64,000 bases of DNA from an uncultured Bacteroidales bacterium (GCA_934691625.1 CAKUTA010000005.1:1-64000), one strand, 5' to 3'. Counted from the first letter of the stretch, positions 27,950-36,261 are shown. The notes: a model not told the origin generated them from the letters alone. Translations and numbers: made by a program.

Positions 27950-29620
27950 TTATGCATCGTTTCTAACCACCGCCTGCGAGACATTGATCATAAAGTCTCC
28001 CATTGCCTCCAGTTCCGAGATAATATCTAGGAAGTAGTTGAGTGACTGATAGTTCCCGCTATGCTGCTCAATCTGGTTTACGCATTCTTCCCGAAGTGTG
28101 TTTCTCATGTTGTTTATTTCATCTTCGGCAGCATAGGCATTGGCAATGTCCCTTACATTTCCAGATACCGCAGCCTCAAGATTGTCGGACATTACCTTGT
28201 AAGCCTTGTCGGTAACATCTATCATGAGGTTGATCTTGGAGATGGTGCCGCTGTCGAATTTCCTGTTGTGCACACGCTCGCGCTCCAGGATGCGGCTGAT
28301 ATTCTCTCCACTGTCCCCGAGGCTTTCAAGCTCGCCGATAATGCGGTAGAGGACTTTTATCTCTTCAGCCTCGTCTTCACTGATAGATTCGGTGGACACA
28401 TTGTTCAGGAATGCTGCAATCTGGTATTCCATCCTGTCGGAGGTTTCTTCCAGCTGCACAAGATTCATCCTATATTTCTCGAATTTGTCAGGATCCTTCT
28501 CGTTGACCGCCAGCCTGACATTGGCAAATCCATCGTGGAGCACAGCGGCGAAGTGCGCTACCTCCTTGAATGCTTGTGTAATGGAAATCGCCGGGGTCCC
28601 GAAATGGCGTGCCGATATGTATATGAGTCGGGAATCATTGTCTCGATTATCCCCGGAAGCCTTGACCAGCATATTGACCAGCTTCTCGATAGGTCCAGTA
28701 AACCAGGCAAGTATGCATGTGTCAAGCAGATTGAACAAAGTGTGGAATATTGCGATGCCAAGTACGCATGACCATGCTGAGTTCAGGCCGCCTGCGATAC
28801 TGCCCACGAGTCTGATGAAAGGGTGGAAGAAGATCAGTGCCAGCACAGCTCCAAAAATATTGAACAGGGTGTGCACCAGGGCAGCCCGCTTCGCCTGTAT
28901 ATTCGCCTCGGAGGCGGCAATGTTGGCCGAAATCGTGGTTCCGATATTTTCTCCCATAACCATCGCCGCAGCCATCGTGAAATCTATCCATCCTGCGCTC
29001 AGCATTACCATCGAAAGGGTGACGGCACCTGTGGACTGAAGCGCGAAAGCCAAAACGCAACCTATTGCCATAAAGAGAATTACGGACATGATTCCATTGG
29101 CGGATGCTGCGTCAATATAGGCCTTGAATGCCGGAAGACTTTCCGTGGCAGGGAAGAATTTCTGCATATAGAACAGTCCGAGGAACATCAGGGCAAACCC
29201 GACGATGACTTCGCCGCTGATTTTGCGCTTCTGGCCCTTCGACATTGTCATTATGAAACCTAGAGCGAAGAGGGGGTACGTTACGGCTGTAATTTCCAGA
29301 CCGAAGCCGAAGCATGCAATGATCCACGCCGTGAAAGATGCACCGATATTTGCGCCCATGATCACGAGGATCGCCTGAGACAATGCCAGGGCACCGGCGT
29401 TGACAAATCCGACGACCATGACAGTGGCAGCACTGGATGATTCTGCCAATGCAGTGATGGTGAAGCCTGCGAGTATGCTGTTCACCGGATTTTTCCGCAT
29501 CCACGGCAAAAATGTCTTGAATTTGTCGCCAGACAGTTTCAGCAGCCCGCCGCTCAAAAGGTTCAACCCATAGAGGAACAGCCCGGCTGCACCTAGAAGT
29601 GAAAGTAACTGTAACAGCAT
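27950..29620 (-). CDS. Na/Pi cotransporter family protein with PhoU-like tail
   Basis: Residues about 1-320 are two inverted-repeat halves of an Na-Pi II-type transporter. Each has a Gln/Ser-rich signature (ALAESSSAATVMVVGF, then LQSTGAVTLSMVMLS), with glycine-rich helices between. Residues about 340-556 are helical, like PhoU. It should bring phosphate or another anion in with sodium. The start codon lies only 4 bp from the dif site used by the prophage, so the native promoter is probably displaced. Confidence 0.88.
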   Translation of the reverse strand: MLLQLLSLLGAAGLFLYGLNLLSGGLLKLSGDKFKTFLPWMRKNPVNSILAGFTITALAESSSAATVMVVGFVNAGALALSQAILVIMGANIGASFTAWIIACFGFGLEITAVTYPLFALGFIMTMSKGQKRKISGEVIVGFALMFLGLFYMQKFFPATESLPAFKAYIDAASANGIMSVILFMAIGCVLAFALQSTGAVTLSMVMLSAGWIDFTMAAAMVMGENIGTTISANIAASEANIQAKRAALVHTLFNIFGAVLALIFFHPFIRLVGSIAGGLNSAWSCVLGIAIFHTLFNLLDTCILAWFTGPIEKLVNMLVKASGDNRDNDSRLIYISARHFGTPAISITQAFKEVAHFAAVLHDGFANVRLAVNEKDPDKFEKYRMNLVQLEETSDRMEYQIAAFLNNVSTESISEDEAEEIKVLYRIIGELESLGDSGENISRILERERVHNRKFDSGTISKINLMIDVTDKAYKVMSDNLEAAVSGNVRDIANAYAAEDEINNMRNTLREECVNQIEQHSGNYQSLNYFLDIISELEAMGDFMINVSQAVVRNDA

Positions 29621-29624
29621 GCTA

Positions 29625-29652
29625 ACTTAACATAATATAAATTGTGTAACAA
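29625..29652. repeat. Left dif-like XerC/XerD site (prophage end)
   Basis: ACTTAACATAA, a 6-bp centre TATAAA and TTGTGTAACAA form the 11-6-11 layout of a dif site. The first arm is the reverse complement of the XerD arm TTATGTTAA. A partner lies at 36054. Confidence 0.65.
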
Positions 29653-29721
29653 CAACGTGACTATTAACCCACAAATATATAAAATATGAAAGACGATTGG
29701 AAATTTATCTGCTCGGCTACC
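29627..29721. repeat. Left copy of the about 95-bp prophage-flanking direct repeat
   Basis: From TTAACATAAT through to GCTCGGCTACC, this is nearly identical to 36056-36152. The differences are two extra bases in the dif centre and a few substitutions. It includes the first 12 codons of the first phage gene. Confidence 0.85.
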
Positions 29722-29985
29722 GTCCTAGATGATGCCGGAAAGCCTATTTCTGTATGGCATCACGTCATACGCCCTGTATGCACAACCTTAAAAGATTCTT
29801 TTCTTTATCCGCTTTCGCTTCTTGTGCGCAAGTTTCCTGCTTTTCGGCCGTCAACTAAAATACGGCTTTATTCCCATAATCTCGATACAGATGTTAAACT
29901 TATAGAAGTAATTGACTATGAAACCGCAGCTTATTTACTACAAGGTTATGACGCAGAAAAATCGCTTTGTTATAGAAAGGCATGA
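29686..29985 (+). CDS. Phage small protein, unknown function
   Basis: First gene of the phage, 99 aa, starting MKDDWKFICSATVLDD. It is rich in aromatic and basic residues (HHVIRPVC, FPAFRPSTKIRLYSHN) and shows no recognised domain. It overlaps the next small gene by about 68 bp in another frame, as is common in compact microvirus genomes. The first 12 codons are repeated beyond the right phage end. Confidence 0.6.
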   Translation: MKDDWKFICSATVLDDAGKPISVWHHVIRPVCTTLKDSFLYPLSLLVRKFPAFRPSTKIRLYSHNLDTDVKLIEVIDYETAAYLLQGYDAEKSLCYRKA

Positions 29986-30112
29986 GGCTAAGCGTCTTGC
30001 ATATTGGATAGACCGCGCTGTAAAGGATAAAAATATAATCCTCGCTAAGGTCGTTCTCGTAGAAACCGGTTACAACCAATACATATATCATTATGAAAAA
30101 GTGTATCTATAA
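29918..30112 (+). CDS. Phage small protein, unknown function
   Basis: A 64-aa basic protein (MKPQLIYYKVMTQKNRF), overlapping the genes on both sides. The ATG at 29918 was chosen over a TTG two codons earlier. Tyr and Lys are common, there is no membrane segment, and no family is recognised. Confidence 0.5.
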   Translation: MKPQLIYYKVMTQKNRFVIERHEAKRLAYWIDRAVKDKNIILAKVVLVETGYNQYIYHYEKVYL

Positions 30113-30350
30113 AAATAAAAATTCTGAAGCGAAAGGCGTTTGCTATATTCGTGCCGTTTATGCTTCTTCCGGTGATGCTGTAGTTGCTGAAATTATGCGT
30201 ACTATCTATAAGGGACATTGTACCGAGTTTCAACGCTTCGATTATTCGAGCTATAGCGCCGATTATTTTCTCAAATGTTATAACGACTTTGTCCGTATGG
30301 CTTCGCTAGACGGTTATATTGTGTTTCCAGCATGCAATATTTCCATATAG
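30093..30350 (+). CDS. Phage small protein, unknown function
   Basis: 85 aa beginning MKKCIYKNKNSEAKG, with four cysteines and several aromatics. It begins 20 bp inside the previous gene and ends 19 bp inside the next one. The chain of overlaps indicates translational coupling. Function unknown. Confidence 0.55.
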   Translation: MKKCIYKNKNSEAKGVCYIRAVYASSGDAVVAEIMRTIYKGHCTEFQRFDYSSYSADYFLKCYNDFVRMASLDGYIVFPACNISI

Positions 30351-30550
30351 ATATTAAAATGCTTCAGGATTACATTCTTGCGGAGGATGAATTCGAAGCT
30401 GTTGAAAAACTTTATAAACACCTCGCACATTATGTCCAATTTAGAATCAGCTCCTATTATTCAGAAAATTTGTTTGTATCTCGTGAAGACATGGCAAACC
30501 CTGACTGGGACAAAGAAAATAGTTTCTATCGTAGCCGTCGCGGTCGCTAG
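30332..30550 (+). CDS. Phage small protein, unknown function
   Basis: 72 aa from the ATG at 30332; an internal ATG at 30359 (MLQDYILAEDEFEA) is an equally plausible start. It has an acidic middle and a basic end (SRRGR). It overlaps the next gene by more than 100 bp in another frame. Confidence 0.5.
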   Translation: MQYFHIDIKMLQDYILAEDEFEAVEKLYKHLAHYVQFRISSYYSENLFVSREDMANPDWDKENSFYRSRRGR

Positions 30551-30725
30551 TGTTGCCGTTGCTATCTGCTTTGTGTCTTGCGGTATTACACGTACTACGG
30601 TTCGTACTAGCGGTAAAGGCACAACCAATGCTACCGTCTCTGTAACTACTAACAACCCTACAAGCGTTGACGTTTCCACGCAAATTGATAGCATCCCTGT
30701 ACGTATAAGCTCTAAACGTAAATAA
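30432..30725 (+). CDS. Phage membrane-anchored small protein
   Basis: A 97-aa product. Residues about 30-48 form one membrane helix (IVSIVAVAVASVAVAICFVSC), ending with SCGITRTT, which looks lipobox-like but is placed late. A Thr/Ser/Val-rich tail follows. It lies directly before VP4. A single-helix protein with a polar tail could be a lysis or envelope protein, but no homologue is recognised. The start at 30432 was preferred to an upstream in-frame ATG at 30378. Confidence 0.6.
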   Translation: MSNLESAPIIQKICLYLVKTWQTLTGTKKIVSIVAVAVASVAVAICFVSCGITRTTVRTSGKGTTNATVSVTTNNPTSVDVSTQIDSIPVRISSKRK

Positions 30726-30727
30726 TC

Positions 30728-31969
30728 ATGTGCTTGCGCCCAATTACTCGCATAGTTGAAAGTTACGGCATTACTAAGATGGTTACACATCCATGCGGAA
30801 AATGCCTGGAGTGTGTAAGCCAATTGCAAAATGATTGGGCTAACCGTATGGCGGATGAATTCAAGTGTTGGAAACATGCTTATTTTGGTACGTTCACTTA
30901 TGCGAATAGCTGTTTGCCCTATGTTGATGTTTGCCCTTCGGATGTTCCGGATATGCTTGGATATCTCGCAATGGCTATTTCGAAAATCCCCCAGAGCGAA
31001 TCGCTTTCTAAAGCCCGAGCGAGGAATGATGACTTCTCGGACTACTTGACCGTCTCCAGCCTTAAAAAGCTTTCGTTTAAGGTTCCATATGTATCTAAAT
31101 ATGATATACAATGTTTCATTAAGCGTGTCCGTATCAAATTCGAGAGACGCTACCATGAACCCCTTAAAATGAAGTACTTTATTTGTTCGGAATATGGTCC
31201 TTGTACTCTCCGCCCCCATTATCATGCTATTTTCTTTACCGATGTATGCTGGGAACGGTTTGCGCCTTTTGTCTATTCCTCGTACAATCTTGGTGCGATT
31301 AGAAAATTCCATGAGCTTGAAATGAGGAATGGCGGTATCTCTGACGCTTGCGCCTATTGTGCTAAATATTGTTGTAAACCCTCAGAATTTGAAAATCCCT
31401 ATGTTGTTGCAGGTCTTATCCCTAAACCTTTCCGTCTTATGTCTAAAGGCATCGGTTCTGCTGAGCGCGCGGCCCTTGTCAAGGCTTCCCAATCCTACCG
31501 TGGAATTAAGCGTGACGGTAATAAATGCTATTATGGCTATAGTGTTGCTTATCTTGAATGGTTGCGTGTTCGCCTATCTCGTTTCTCACAGGACAAGGGC
31601 GGACAATGGCACATCGTCAAGCAACCCCGATACTACACTGATCGATGCTTCCCCCAATCAGACCATTTCACGACCGTATTCAAGCTTGATAAGAAAACCG
31701 GCTCGTATTCCCCTATGGTTCGTAAAACTCGTAGGAAGAATTGCGAGTCGCTTATATATCTTGCTTATACTCGTTACATGGAAGACCGATATATACAGCT
31801 ATGTAATGACAAATTTTCAGCACTTAAAGCGGAATTTCCTACCCTTTCCGATTCGGAAATTATACATAAAGCTGAAGTTGAGCGTTTACAAAACCTTAAA
31901 GAACGTTATAAGCGTAAACTATCGGGCTTTGTCAAATTTTATGGTAAATCGTTCTTAAACGGATACTAA
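30728..31969 (+). CDS. Microviridae replication initiator (VP4)
   Basis: This rolling-circle replication endonuclease nicks phage double-stranded DNA and joins to its 5' end. The 413-aa product shows FGTFTY near 53-58 (motif I), the HUH-type RPHYHAIFF at about 162-170 (HYH at 164-166), and the tyrosine motif CAYCAKYCCK with Tyr near 210 and 214. N-terminal CGKCLEC could bind a metal. It starts 3 bp after the previous stop. The arrangement before VP1 fits a microvirus. Confidence 0.9.
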   Translation: MCLRPITRIVESYGITKMVTHPCGKCLECVSQLQNDWANRMADEFKCWKHAYFGTFTYANSCLPYVDVCPSDVPDMLGYLAMAISKIPQSESLSKARARNDDFSDYLTVSSLKKLSFKVPYVSKYDIQCFIKRVRIKFERRYHEPLKMKYFICSEYGPCTLRPHYHAIFFTDVCWERFAPFVYSSYNLGAIRKFHELEMRNGGISDACAYCAKYCCKPSEFENPYVVAGLIPKPFRLMSKGIGSAERAALVKASQSYRGIKRDGNKCYYGYSVAYLEWLRVRLSRFSQDKGGQWHIVKQPRYYTDRCFPQSDHFTTVFKLDKKTGSYSPMVRKTRRKNCESLIYLAYTRYMEDRYIQLCNDKFSALKAEFPTLSDSEIIHKAEVERLQNLKERYKRKLSGFVKFYGKSFLNGY

Positions 31970-32007
31970 TCCCCTATTCTTGAAATTCTAACCTAAAACT
32001 TTTTTAT

Positions 32008-33759
32008 ATGTCACATTCTAGTAGTTTGTTTTCAAATCATAAAGTTCAGATTAAAAATAAATCTGGCTTTGATTTGGCCCACTCAAATTTTCTTACTCAG
32101 ACATGCGGAACTCTTACACCGGTCTGCACCATTCCTATGTTGCCTGGTGATAGTGTTTCCCTTGGTTTTATGTCTCAAATCAAGTTGCCACCAATGGCTA
32201 CCAGCTTTTATGGACGTGTCGATTATCGCCTAGAAGCATTTTTTGTACCTTACCGTATACTTTGGGGCGGTTGGGAGAATTTCTATACCCAGCCTATCGC
32301 CGACCCTTACGGCACCGCTGTAGACCGTCCGCATTTCTTGCCGAATTATTCCGGACGTACCACTGGGCCTAATATTAAAACTCGTTTTGGTCGTGGTACC
32401 CTTGCAGATTATCTCGGAATTAAAGGCACTAAACCAGGTACTGATACCGGTACAACTATTTATATTCCGAAGATTTCTAATATCTTACCTTTTGTAGCTT
32501 ATCATAAAATTTATGATGATTGGTACCGTAACGCGAATATTCAGAAACCGGTATTTGTCCGTCATAATTCATATACTTATGATAATTCGTTGTCCGGCTT
32601 GCCTTATGTTTCTACAACTTTTACTGCTGCTGATACTAACTCCGCAGGGGGTTCTAGCGGTTCCTCTCTTGACCCTATAATATCTAATGTTGACGGCGCT
32701 ACTAACGAACCACTTTCTTCTATTTCTTTTTCTACGGCTCCTGCCGGTGTTATGATTGGTGCGCCTACTTTTGCTGACGGTGTCTCTTTGTGGTCGCTTC
32801 GCCAGCGTAATTGGAGTAAAGATTATTTCACTACCGCAACGTTGTATCCTCAGCAGTCGGGTACTTCTTCCGGTGCCGGTATTAAATCTTCCCTTGATAC
32901 TTCCGAGGGTCCCGACGGTGTTACTACTTTTACCATATCTCAGATAAGACAGGCTAATATTCTTCAGAAATGGCTGGAGCGTAATAATATTGCCGGCTCT
33001 CGCTATGCTGACCAGATACGCGCTACATTTGGTGTGCTTCCGTCTGATGCTATGCTCGACCGTGCTATTTTCCTTGGTGGTTCTTCATTTGGTATTTATA
33101 CTAATAGTATTGCCCAGTCTGTCAACTCTGATAAAGGCTCTAGTTCTAATCCTTATAGTGGTACTGCTGGCTCTGATTCTGGCCAGACTTCGGGATTTGG
33201 TAAAGATAGCCTGATCGACAAGTTCACAGCTACCGAGCATGGTATTATAATGGTTATTGGCTCTATTGTTCCCCATGCTACTTACTCTACCGGTACGGCG
33301 CGTATGTTCGCTATGTCTCAGTTTGGTGATATTCCTAATCCTATGTTCGAGGGTCTAGGACAGGAAGCTATCCATACTGCGGAACTTGCCCCCGTTGAAT
33401 TTTCTGCCGCTGCTGATAATGTTGTTGTTGGTTATGTTGATCAGTACGCATGGATGAAATACATGAATGACGAAGTTCACGGTCTTTTGGTCGACGGTGA
33501 AAGTCTTGAATCATTCTCTTTGCAGCGCTCGTTTGATGCATCCTCCGCAAAGCTTGATAGTTCATTTATTACAATTCCATTGGATTATTTAGACCAGGTT
33601 TTGGCTGTCAAGCAGGAAAGTAGCGGTTTTGCATCTTGGGTAAATATGTATTTTGATGTCAAAAAGACCTCTTTGTTGTCTCAGTATACTATCCCCACAC
33701 TTGGAGAGCCTAAGAATACTCATACCGAATCCGTCCCTAATACTGGGCGTTACCTTTAA
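32008..33759 (+). CDS. Microviridae major capsid protein (VP1)
   Basis: 583 aa, the size of gokushovirus/alpavirus VP1. The N-terminus VQIKNKSGFDLAHSNFLTQTCGTLTPV followed by LPGDSVSLGF is typical of the jelly-roll capsid protein of this family. Later stretches, FFVPYRILWGGWENF and the segment with QFGDIPNPMFEGLGQEAIHTAEL, are also family-like. Ser/Gly/Thr-rich loops around 220-240 and 375-400 probably make the surface spikes. It has its own ATG after a 38-bp gap. Confidence 0.93.
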   Translation: MSHSSSLFSNHKVQIKNKSGFDLAHSNFLTQTCGTLTPVCTIPMLPGDSVSLGFMSQIKLPPMATSFYGRVDYRLEAFFVPYRILWGGWENFYTQPIADPYGTAVDRPHFLPNYSGRTTGPNIKTRFGRGTLADYLGIKGTKPGTDTGTTIYIPKISNILPFVAYHKIYDDWYRNANIQKPVFVRHNSYTYDNSLSGLPYVSTTFTAADTNSAGGSSGSSLDPIISNVDGATNEPLSSISFSTAPAGVMIGAPTFADGVSLWSLRQRNWSKDYFTTATLYPQQSGTSSGAGIKSSLDTSEGPDGVTTFTISQIRQANILQKWLERNNIAGSRYADQIRATFGVLPSDAMLDRAIFLGGSSFGIYTNSIAQSVNSDKGSSSNPYSGTAGSDSGQTSGFGKDSLIDKFTATEHGIIMVIGSIVPHATYSTGTARMFAMSQFGDIPNPMFEGLGQEAIHTAELAPVEFSAAADNVVVGYVDQYAWMKYMNDEVHGLLVDGESLESFSLQRSFDASSAKLDSSFITIPLDYLDQVLAVKQESSGFASWVNMYFDVKKTSLLSQYTIPTLGEPKNTHTESVPNTGRYL

Positions 33760-33770
33760 TTTATGCTGTT

Positions 33771-34052
33771 ATGTTACACAAATCTATTCCTTGCGGTTCT
33801 GACCGTGGCCCTGCGTTTGAGGGCCTAGCCGTGAATATAAATGAAATTATTGAGCATCATACTATATCCGACAATTCGCAGGAAGTTTCGAGCAATGAGC
33901 TTCAGCGTATAGAGGATATAGGGTTTCGCGTAAATGAAGATTTTGATATGTTCCGTATTCTTAAAAATCAGTTAGGCGTAAAGGCTGCTAATGCCGGTAT
34001 CGGTTCTAGTCAGGGGCCTACGCCTACTACTGATGCACCTAAAATAGAATAG
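33771..34052 (+). CDS. Phage small protein between VP1 and VP2
   Basis: 93 aa, hydrophilic, with a central helical acidic segment (IEHHTISDNSQEVSSNELQ) and an unstructured Thr/Pro tail. In gokushoviruses the small scaffold VP3 is encoded near here, so a scaffold-like role is possible, but no VP3 motif is seen. It starts 11 bp after the VP1 stop. Confidence 0.6.
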   Translation: MLHKSIPCGSDRGPAFEGLAVNINEIIEHHTISDNSQEVSSNELQRIEDIGFRVNEDFDMFRILKNQLGVKAANAGIGSSQGPTPTTDAPKIE

Positions 34053-34158
34053 TCAACCCTTTATGGGCGCCTGTTATATTGACAGGCGTCCGCATTTACT
34101 TGCGAAATATATGCGGATTGACACACAATTAAAAATCAATTAATTAGATAAAAATGTT
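34053..34158 (+). other. Structured phage intergenic spacer
   Basis: Two hairpins are visible: GCCTGT with ACAGGC near 34070-34090 and CCGCAT with ATGCGG near 34091-34116. They separate the VP1 unit from the VP2 unit and may pause or process the transcript. Confidence 0.4.
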
Positions 34159-34458
34159 ATGGGAACTACAGCTATAATTTCCGGTATTCTTGCGCTCCTT
34201 TCTACTATTGGCGGTATGACCGGAAAAGCACTTACAAATAAGAATTCGCGAGAGAATGTCAATGCAATGGCAACGCAGGATGATTCCGGCAAAGGTGTTT
34301 CTATTGCTTCTGACATTACGGGCCTTGCTTCGCAGATGCTTTCGTTTGCTGATGGCTTGCCCTCTGCTGATAGAATTTTTAATAGGGCTATGCCTACACA
34401 GAATAAATTAAATAATTTTATAACCCGTGGACTTAAACGCGGGCAAACAATTGCTTGA
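34159..34458 (+). CDS. Phage small protein before VP2
   Basis: 99 aa. A hydrophobic N-terminus (IISGILALLSTIGGMTGKAL) forms one possible membrane helix, followed by a polar, Asn/Ser-rich remainder. It ends 2 bp before the VP2 start, so the two are coupled. Pilot-like or virion-internal function is possible; no family is recognised. Confidence 0.6.
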   Translation: MGTTAIISGILALLSTIGGMTGKALTNKNSRENVNAMATQDDSGKGVSIASDITGLASQMLSFADGLPSADRIFNRAMPTQNKLNNFITRGLKRGQTIA

Positions 34459-34460
34459 TC

Positions 34461-35717
34461 ATGTCTACTGTTTGGCAAAGAATATGGAGCAAAAAAGCTC
34501 GTGATGAGCACCGACAAGGTAATGGTAAGATTCAGGAAAATGTCGTCGGCCAAGGTTATGGTGATATGTTCGATAAATATGGTAGTCTTGGTGCTGATGA
34601 AAATGGTAATCGTAATAGCCAAGCTATTGGCCGTGGTGACCAATTCTCTAATACTCAGCTTGCGGAAATGCAGTACAACCATGACGAAGCGCAAGTTGAT
34701 AGGGATTGGAATGAACAAATGTATCAGAAATACCAGTCGCCAGAAGCTCAGATGCGCCAATACCAGAACGCCGGTTTAAATACTGCTCTTATGTATAATG
34801 GAGGTATTGATATAAATGGCCCTAGTGGCGGTTCTGCTGCTTCCGTTTCCGGTGCTCAAGGCGGAGAAGACCCCCAGAGCGGATTTGAACGCGTTATGGG
34901 TGTTATGTCTCAGTTTATGCAAATGATGATTGGTGGCTCTCAGATTGCATCTTCTGTTAAAAGTGCTATAAATGATACTAAGACTACTAATGCTGATGTT
35001 GTGTTGAAAGGTGCTGACGCTGATTTGAAAGCCGCTCAGGCTGAAGGTACACGCGTTCAGACTAATAATAACATTCTTGAGGGCAAATTAAAAGAAATTG
35101 AGCTTCAGTATAAGAAACAATTTTACGACCTTGATATTAAGGAACAAGAAGAACGTATTGAAAATCTTAAGAAGCAGGGGCGCAAGATTATTTCCGATAT
35201 TGACGTTAATAACTCTGTTATTAGTCTTAATGGTGCACAGATTGACCTTGCCCGAGGTTTGACGAATAAGGCGGAGAAAGAATGTGCTTTGCTTACATCT
35301 CAAAAGATGCTCACCGATTTGGAGCGCGAAAAAGTTTCAAAGCTTATGCCGTATGTTGAAGCTCGGGAGCAGGCGGAACTTGCTTTGACTTATGCCACAA
35401 CTGATGCGCAAAAGGCAGAAGCTCAAAAGAAGCTCGCAGAAGCTAGTGAAGCCGTTATGAATGTCGCTAAAGAACAAAAAATTATTGATTCTGGCTACTA
35501 TGAAGAACGCGTTAAAGGTATGAAATCCGACCGCCGGCGCGCCGTTGCAGATTGTGTTATCGGCAATATTTGCGATATTGCAAAAACAACGGTTGGAGTT
35601 GTCACCGGTACTGCCGCGCTCTCTAGAAATAGTAGAAAGCCAATCGAAGCACCAGCCGAGCCTGGTTCCCGTGTGCTCATTGGTGCTGACGGTAATGTCT
35701 TGTACGGTGTTCAGTAA
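34461..35717 (+). CDS. Microviridae DNA pilot protein (VP2)
   Basis: The 418-aa product has WNEQMYQKYQSPEAQMRQYQNAGLNTALMYNGG near residue 75, the hallmark VP2 motif of this family. A long helical region of Lys, Glu and Gln repeats (about 190-350) fits the helical tube that delivers DNA during infection. ATG at 34461 was chosen over a TTG two codons earlier. It is the last large gene of the phage. Confidence 0.9.
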   Translation: MSTVWQRIWSKKARDEHRQGNGKIQENVVGQGYGDMFDKYGSLGADENGNRNSQAIGRGDQFSNTQLAEMQYNHDEAQVDRDWNEQMYQKYQSPEAQMRQYQNAGLNTALMYNGGIDINGPSGGSAASVSGAQGGEDPQSGFERVMGVMSQFMQMMIGGSQIASSVKSAINDTKTTNADVVLKGADADLKAAQAEGTRVQTNNNILEGKLKEIELQYKKQFYDLDIKEQEERIENLKKQGRKIISDIDVNNSVISLNGAQIDLARGLTNKAEKECALLTSQKMLTDLEREKVSKLMPYVEAREQAELALTYATTDAQKAEAQKKLAEASEAVMNVAKEQKIIDSGYYEERVKGMKSDRRRAVADCVIGNICDIAKTTVGVVTGTAALSRNSRKPIEAPAEPGSRVLIGADGNVLYGVQ

Positions 35718-35870
35718 TGCTCGCGCGCGTGCGCGATATTATAACGTGCGCGTGCGCGGCGTTGATGGATAGCGCAAAAGGCCAACTAGCCGCTGCACCG
35801 AGCTAGTGGCCTTAATCTTAAGCGCTAGGCCGCGGCTTTGGTAGTTGCCGCGGTCGTGTGCGTTGGATAG
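35718..35870 (+). other. Phage non-coding region rich in hairpins
   Basis: It holds an alternating purine-pyrimidine GC stretch at about 35723-35758 whose two halves pair, a stem AAGGCC-ACTAGC/GCTAGTGGCCTT at 35778-35813, and a CCGCGGC/GCCGCGG stem at 35830-35853. No gene fits. The likely roles are the transcription stop after VP2 plus a replication origin or packaging signal. Confidence 0.6.
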
Positions 35871-35895
35871 GTGACAATTTTATTTACTCTAACTG

Positions 35896-35924
35896 TTGTT
35901 TTAAAAAAAAACACACTATATTTG
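35896..35924 (+). promoter_or_regulatory. Phage promoter
   Basis: TTG at 35896-35898 and TATATTTG at 35917-35924 lie 18 bp apart, a Bacteroidetes-like pair. The ATG of the next small gene follows 18 bp later. Confidence 0.5.
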
Positions 35925-35942
35925 CCGAGAACATCAATATTA

Positions 35943-36047
35943 TGAAGTGGCTGCGTAAATTGTTTGGATTTCGTAAAAAAAAGCGTTCTTATACAGATTC
36001 TGAACGTTTTAGATTATTTGTTATTTCTCAAGCTTTATTTCACTTGT
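35943..36047 (+). CDS. Phage very small basic protein
   Basis: A 34-aa protein (MKWLRKLFGFRKKKRSY), with a strongly basic amphipathic N-terminal helix and a hydrophobic C-terminus. Basic amphipathic peptides at phage ends can disturb membranes, so a lysis role is conceivable; that is a guess. It has its own promoter and stops 9 bp before the right dif site. Confidence 0.5.
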
Positions 36048-36053
36048 AGACGA

Positions 36054-36083
36054 TATTAACATAATCTGAAAATTGTGTAACAA
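36054..36083. repeat. Right dif-like XerC/XerD site (prophage end)
   Basis: TTAACATAA and TTGTGTAACAA match the arms of the left site, but the centre is TCTGAAAA (8 bp) instead of 6 bp. The changed spacer may make this site a poor XerCD substrate. Confidence 0.6.
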
Positions 36084-36152
36084 CAACGTGACTATTAACC
36101 CACAAATATATAAAATATGAGGGACGACTGGAAATTTATCTGCTCGGCTACC
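36056..36152. repeat. Right copy of the about 95-bp prophage-flanking direct repeat
   Basis: It matches 29627-29721. It runs past the dif core into a copy of the phage first gene, so it is longer than a recombination core should be. Confidence 0.85.
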
Positions 36153-36167
36153 ATTTGGGGCAGATGA
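36117..36167 (+). pseudogene. Remnant of the first phage gene
   Basis: The ATG is followed by RDDWKFICSAT, as in the gene at 29686, then IWGR and a stop. Only the first 12 codons match. It is most likely what is left of a second, tandem phage copy. Confidence 0.6.
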
Positions 36168-36261
36168 ATTTCTGCGATTGCAAAAGATAAAAATGCCGTG
36201 CGTAAAAACTTTGTTTTTTTTACAAAAATAATGTTTCCCTTGGCGAAAAACATTAAAGGAT

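Larger units (their letters stand above)
29625..36064 (+). mobile_element. Integrated Microviridae prophage (Alpavirinae/BMV-like)
   Basis: About 6.4 kb lies between two dif-like sites, and every gene is on the plus strand. The order is small early genes, VP4 (replication initiator), VP1 (major capsid), two small genes, then VP2 (pilot protein), followed by a hairpin-rich non-coding stretch and one tiny gene. Size and gene set match temperate microviruses known from Bacteroidetes genomes. No integrase is encoded, which fits use of the host XerC/XerD at dif. Base composition is more AT-rich than the host flanks. All three hallmark genes are intact, so it may be functional. Confidence 0.9.
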
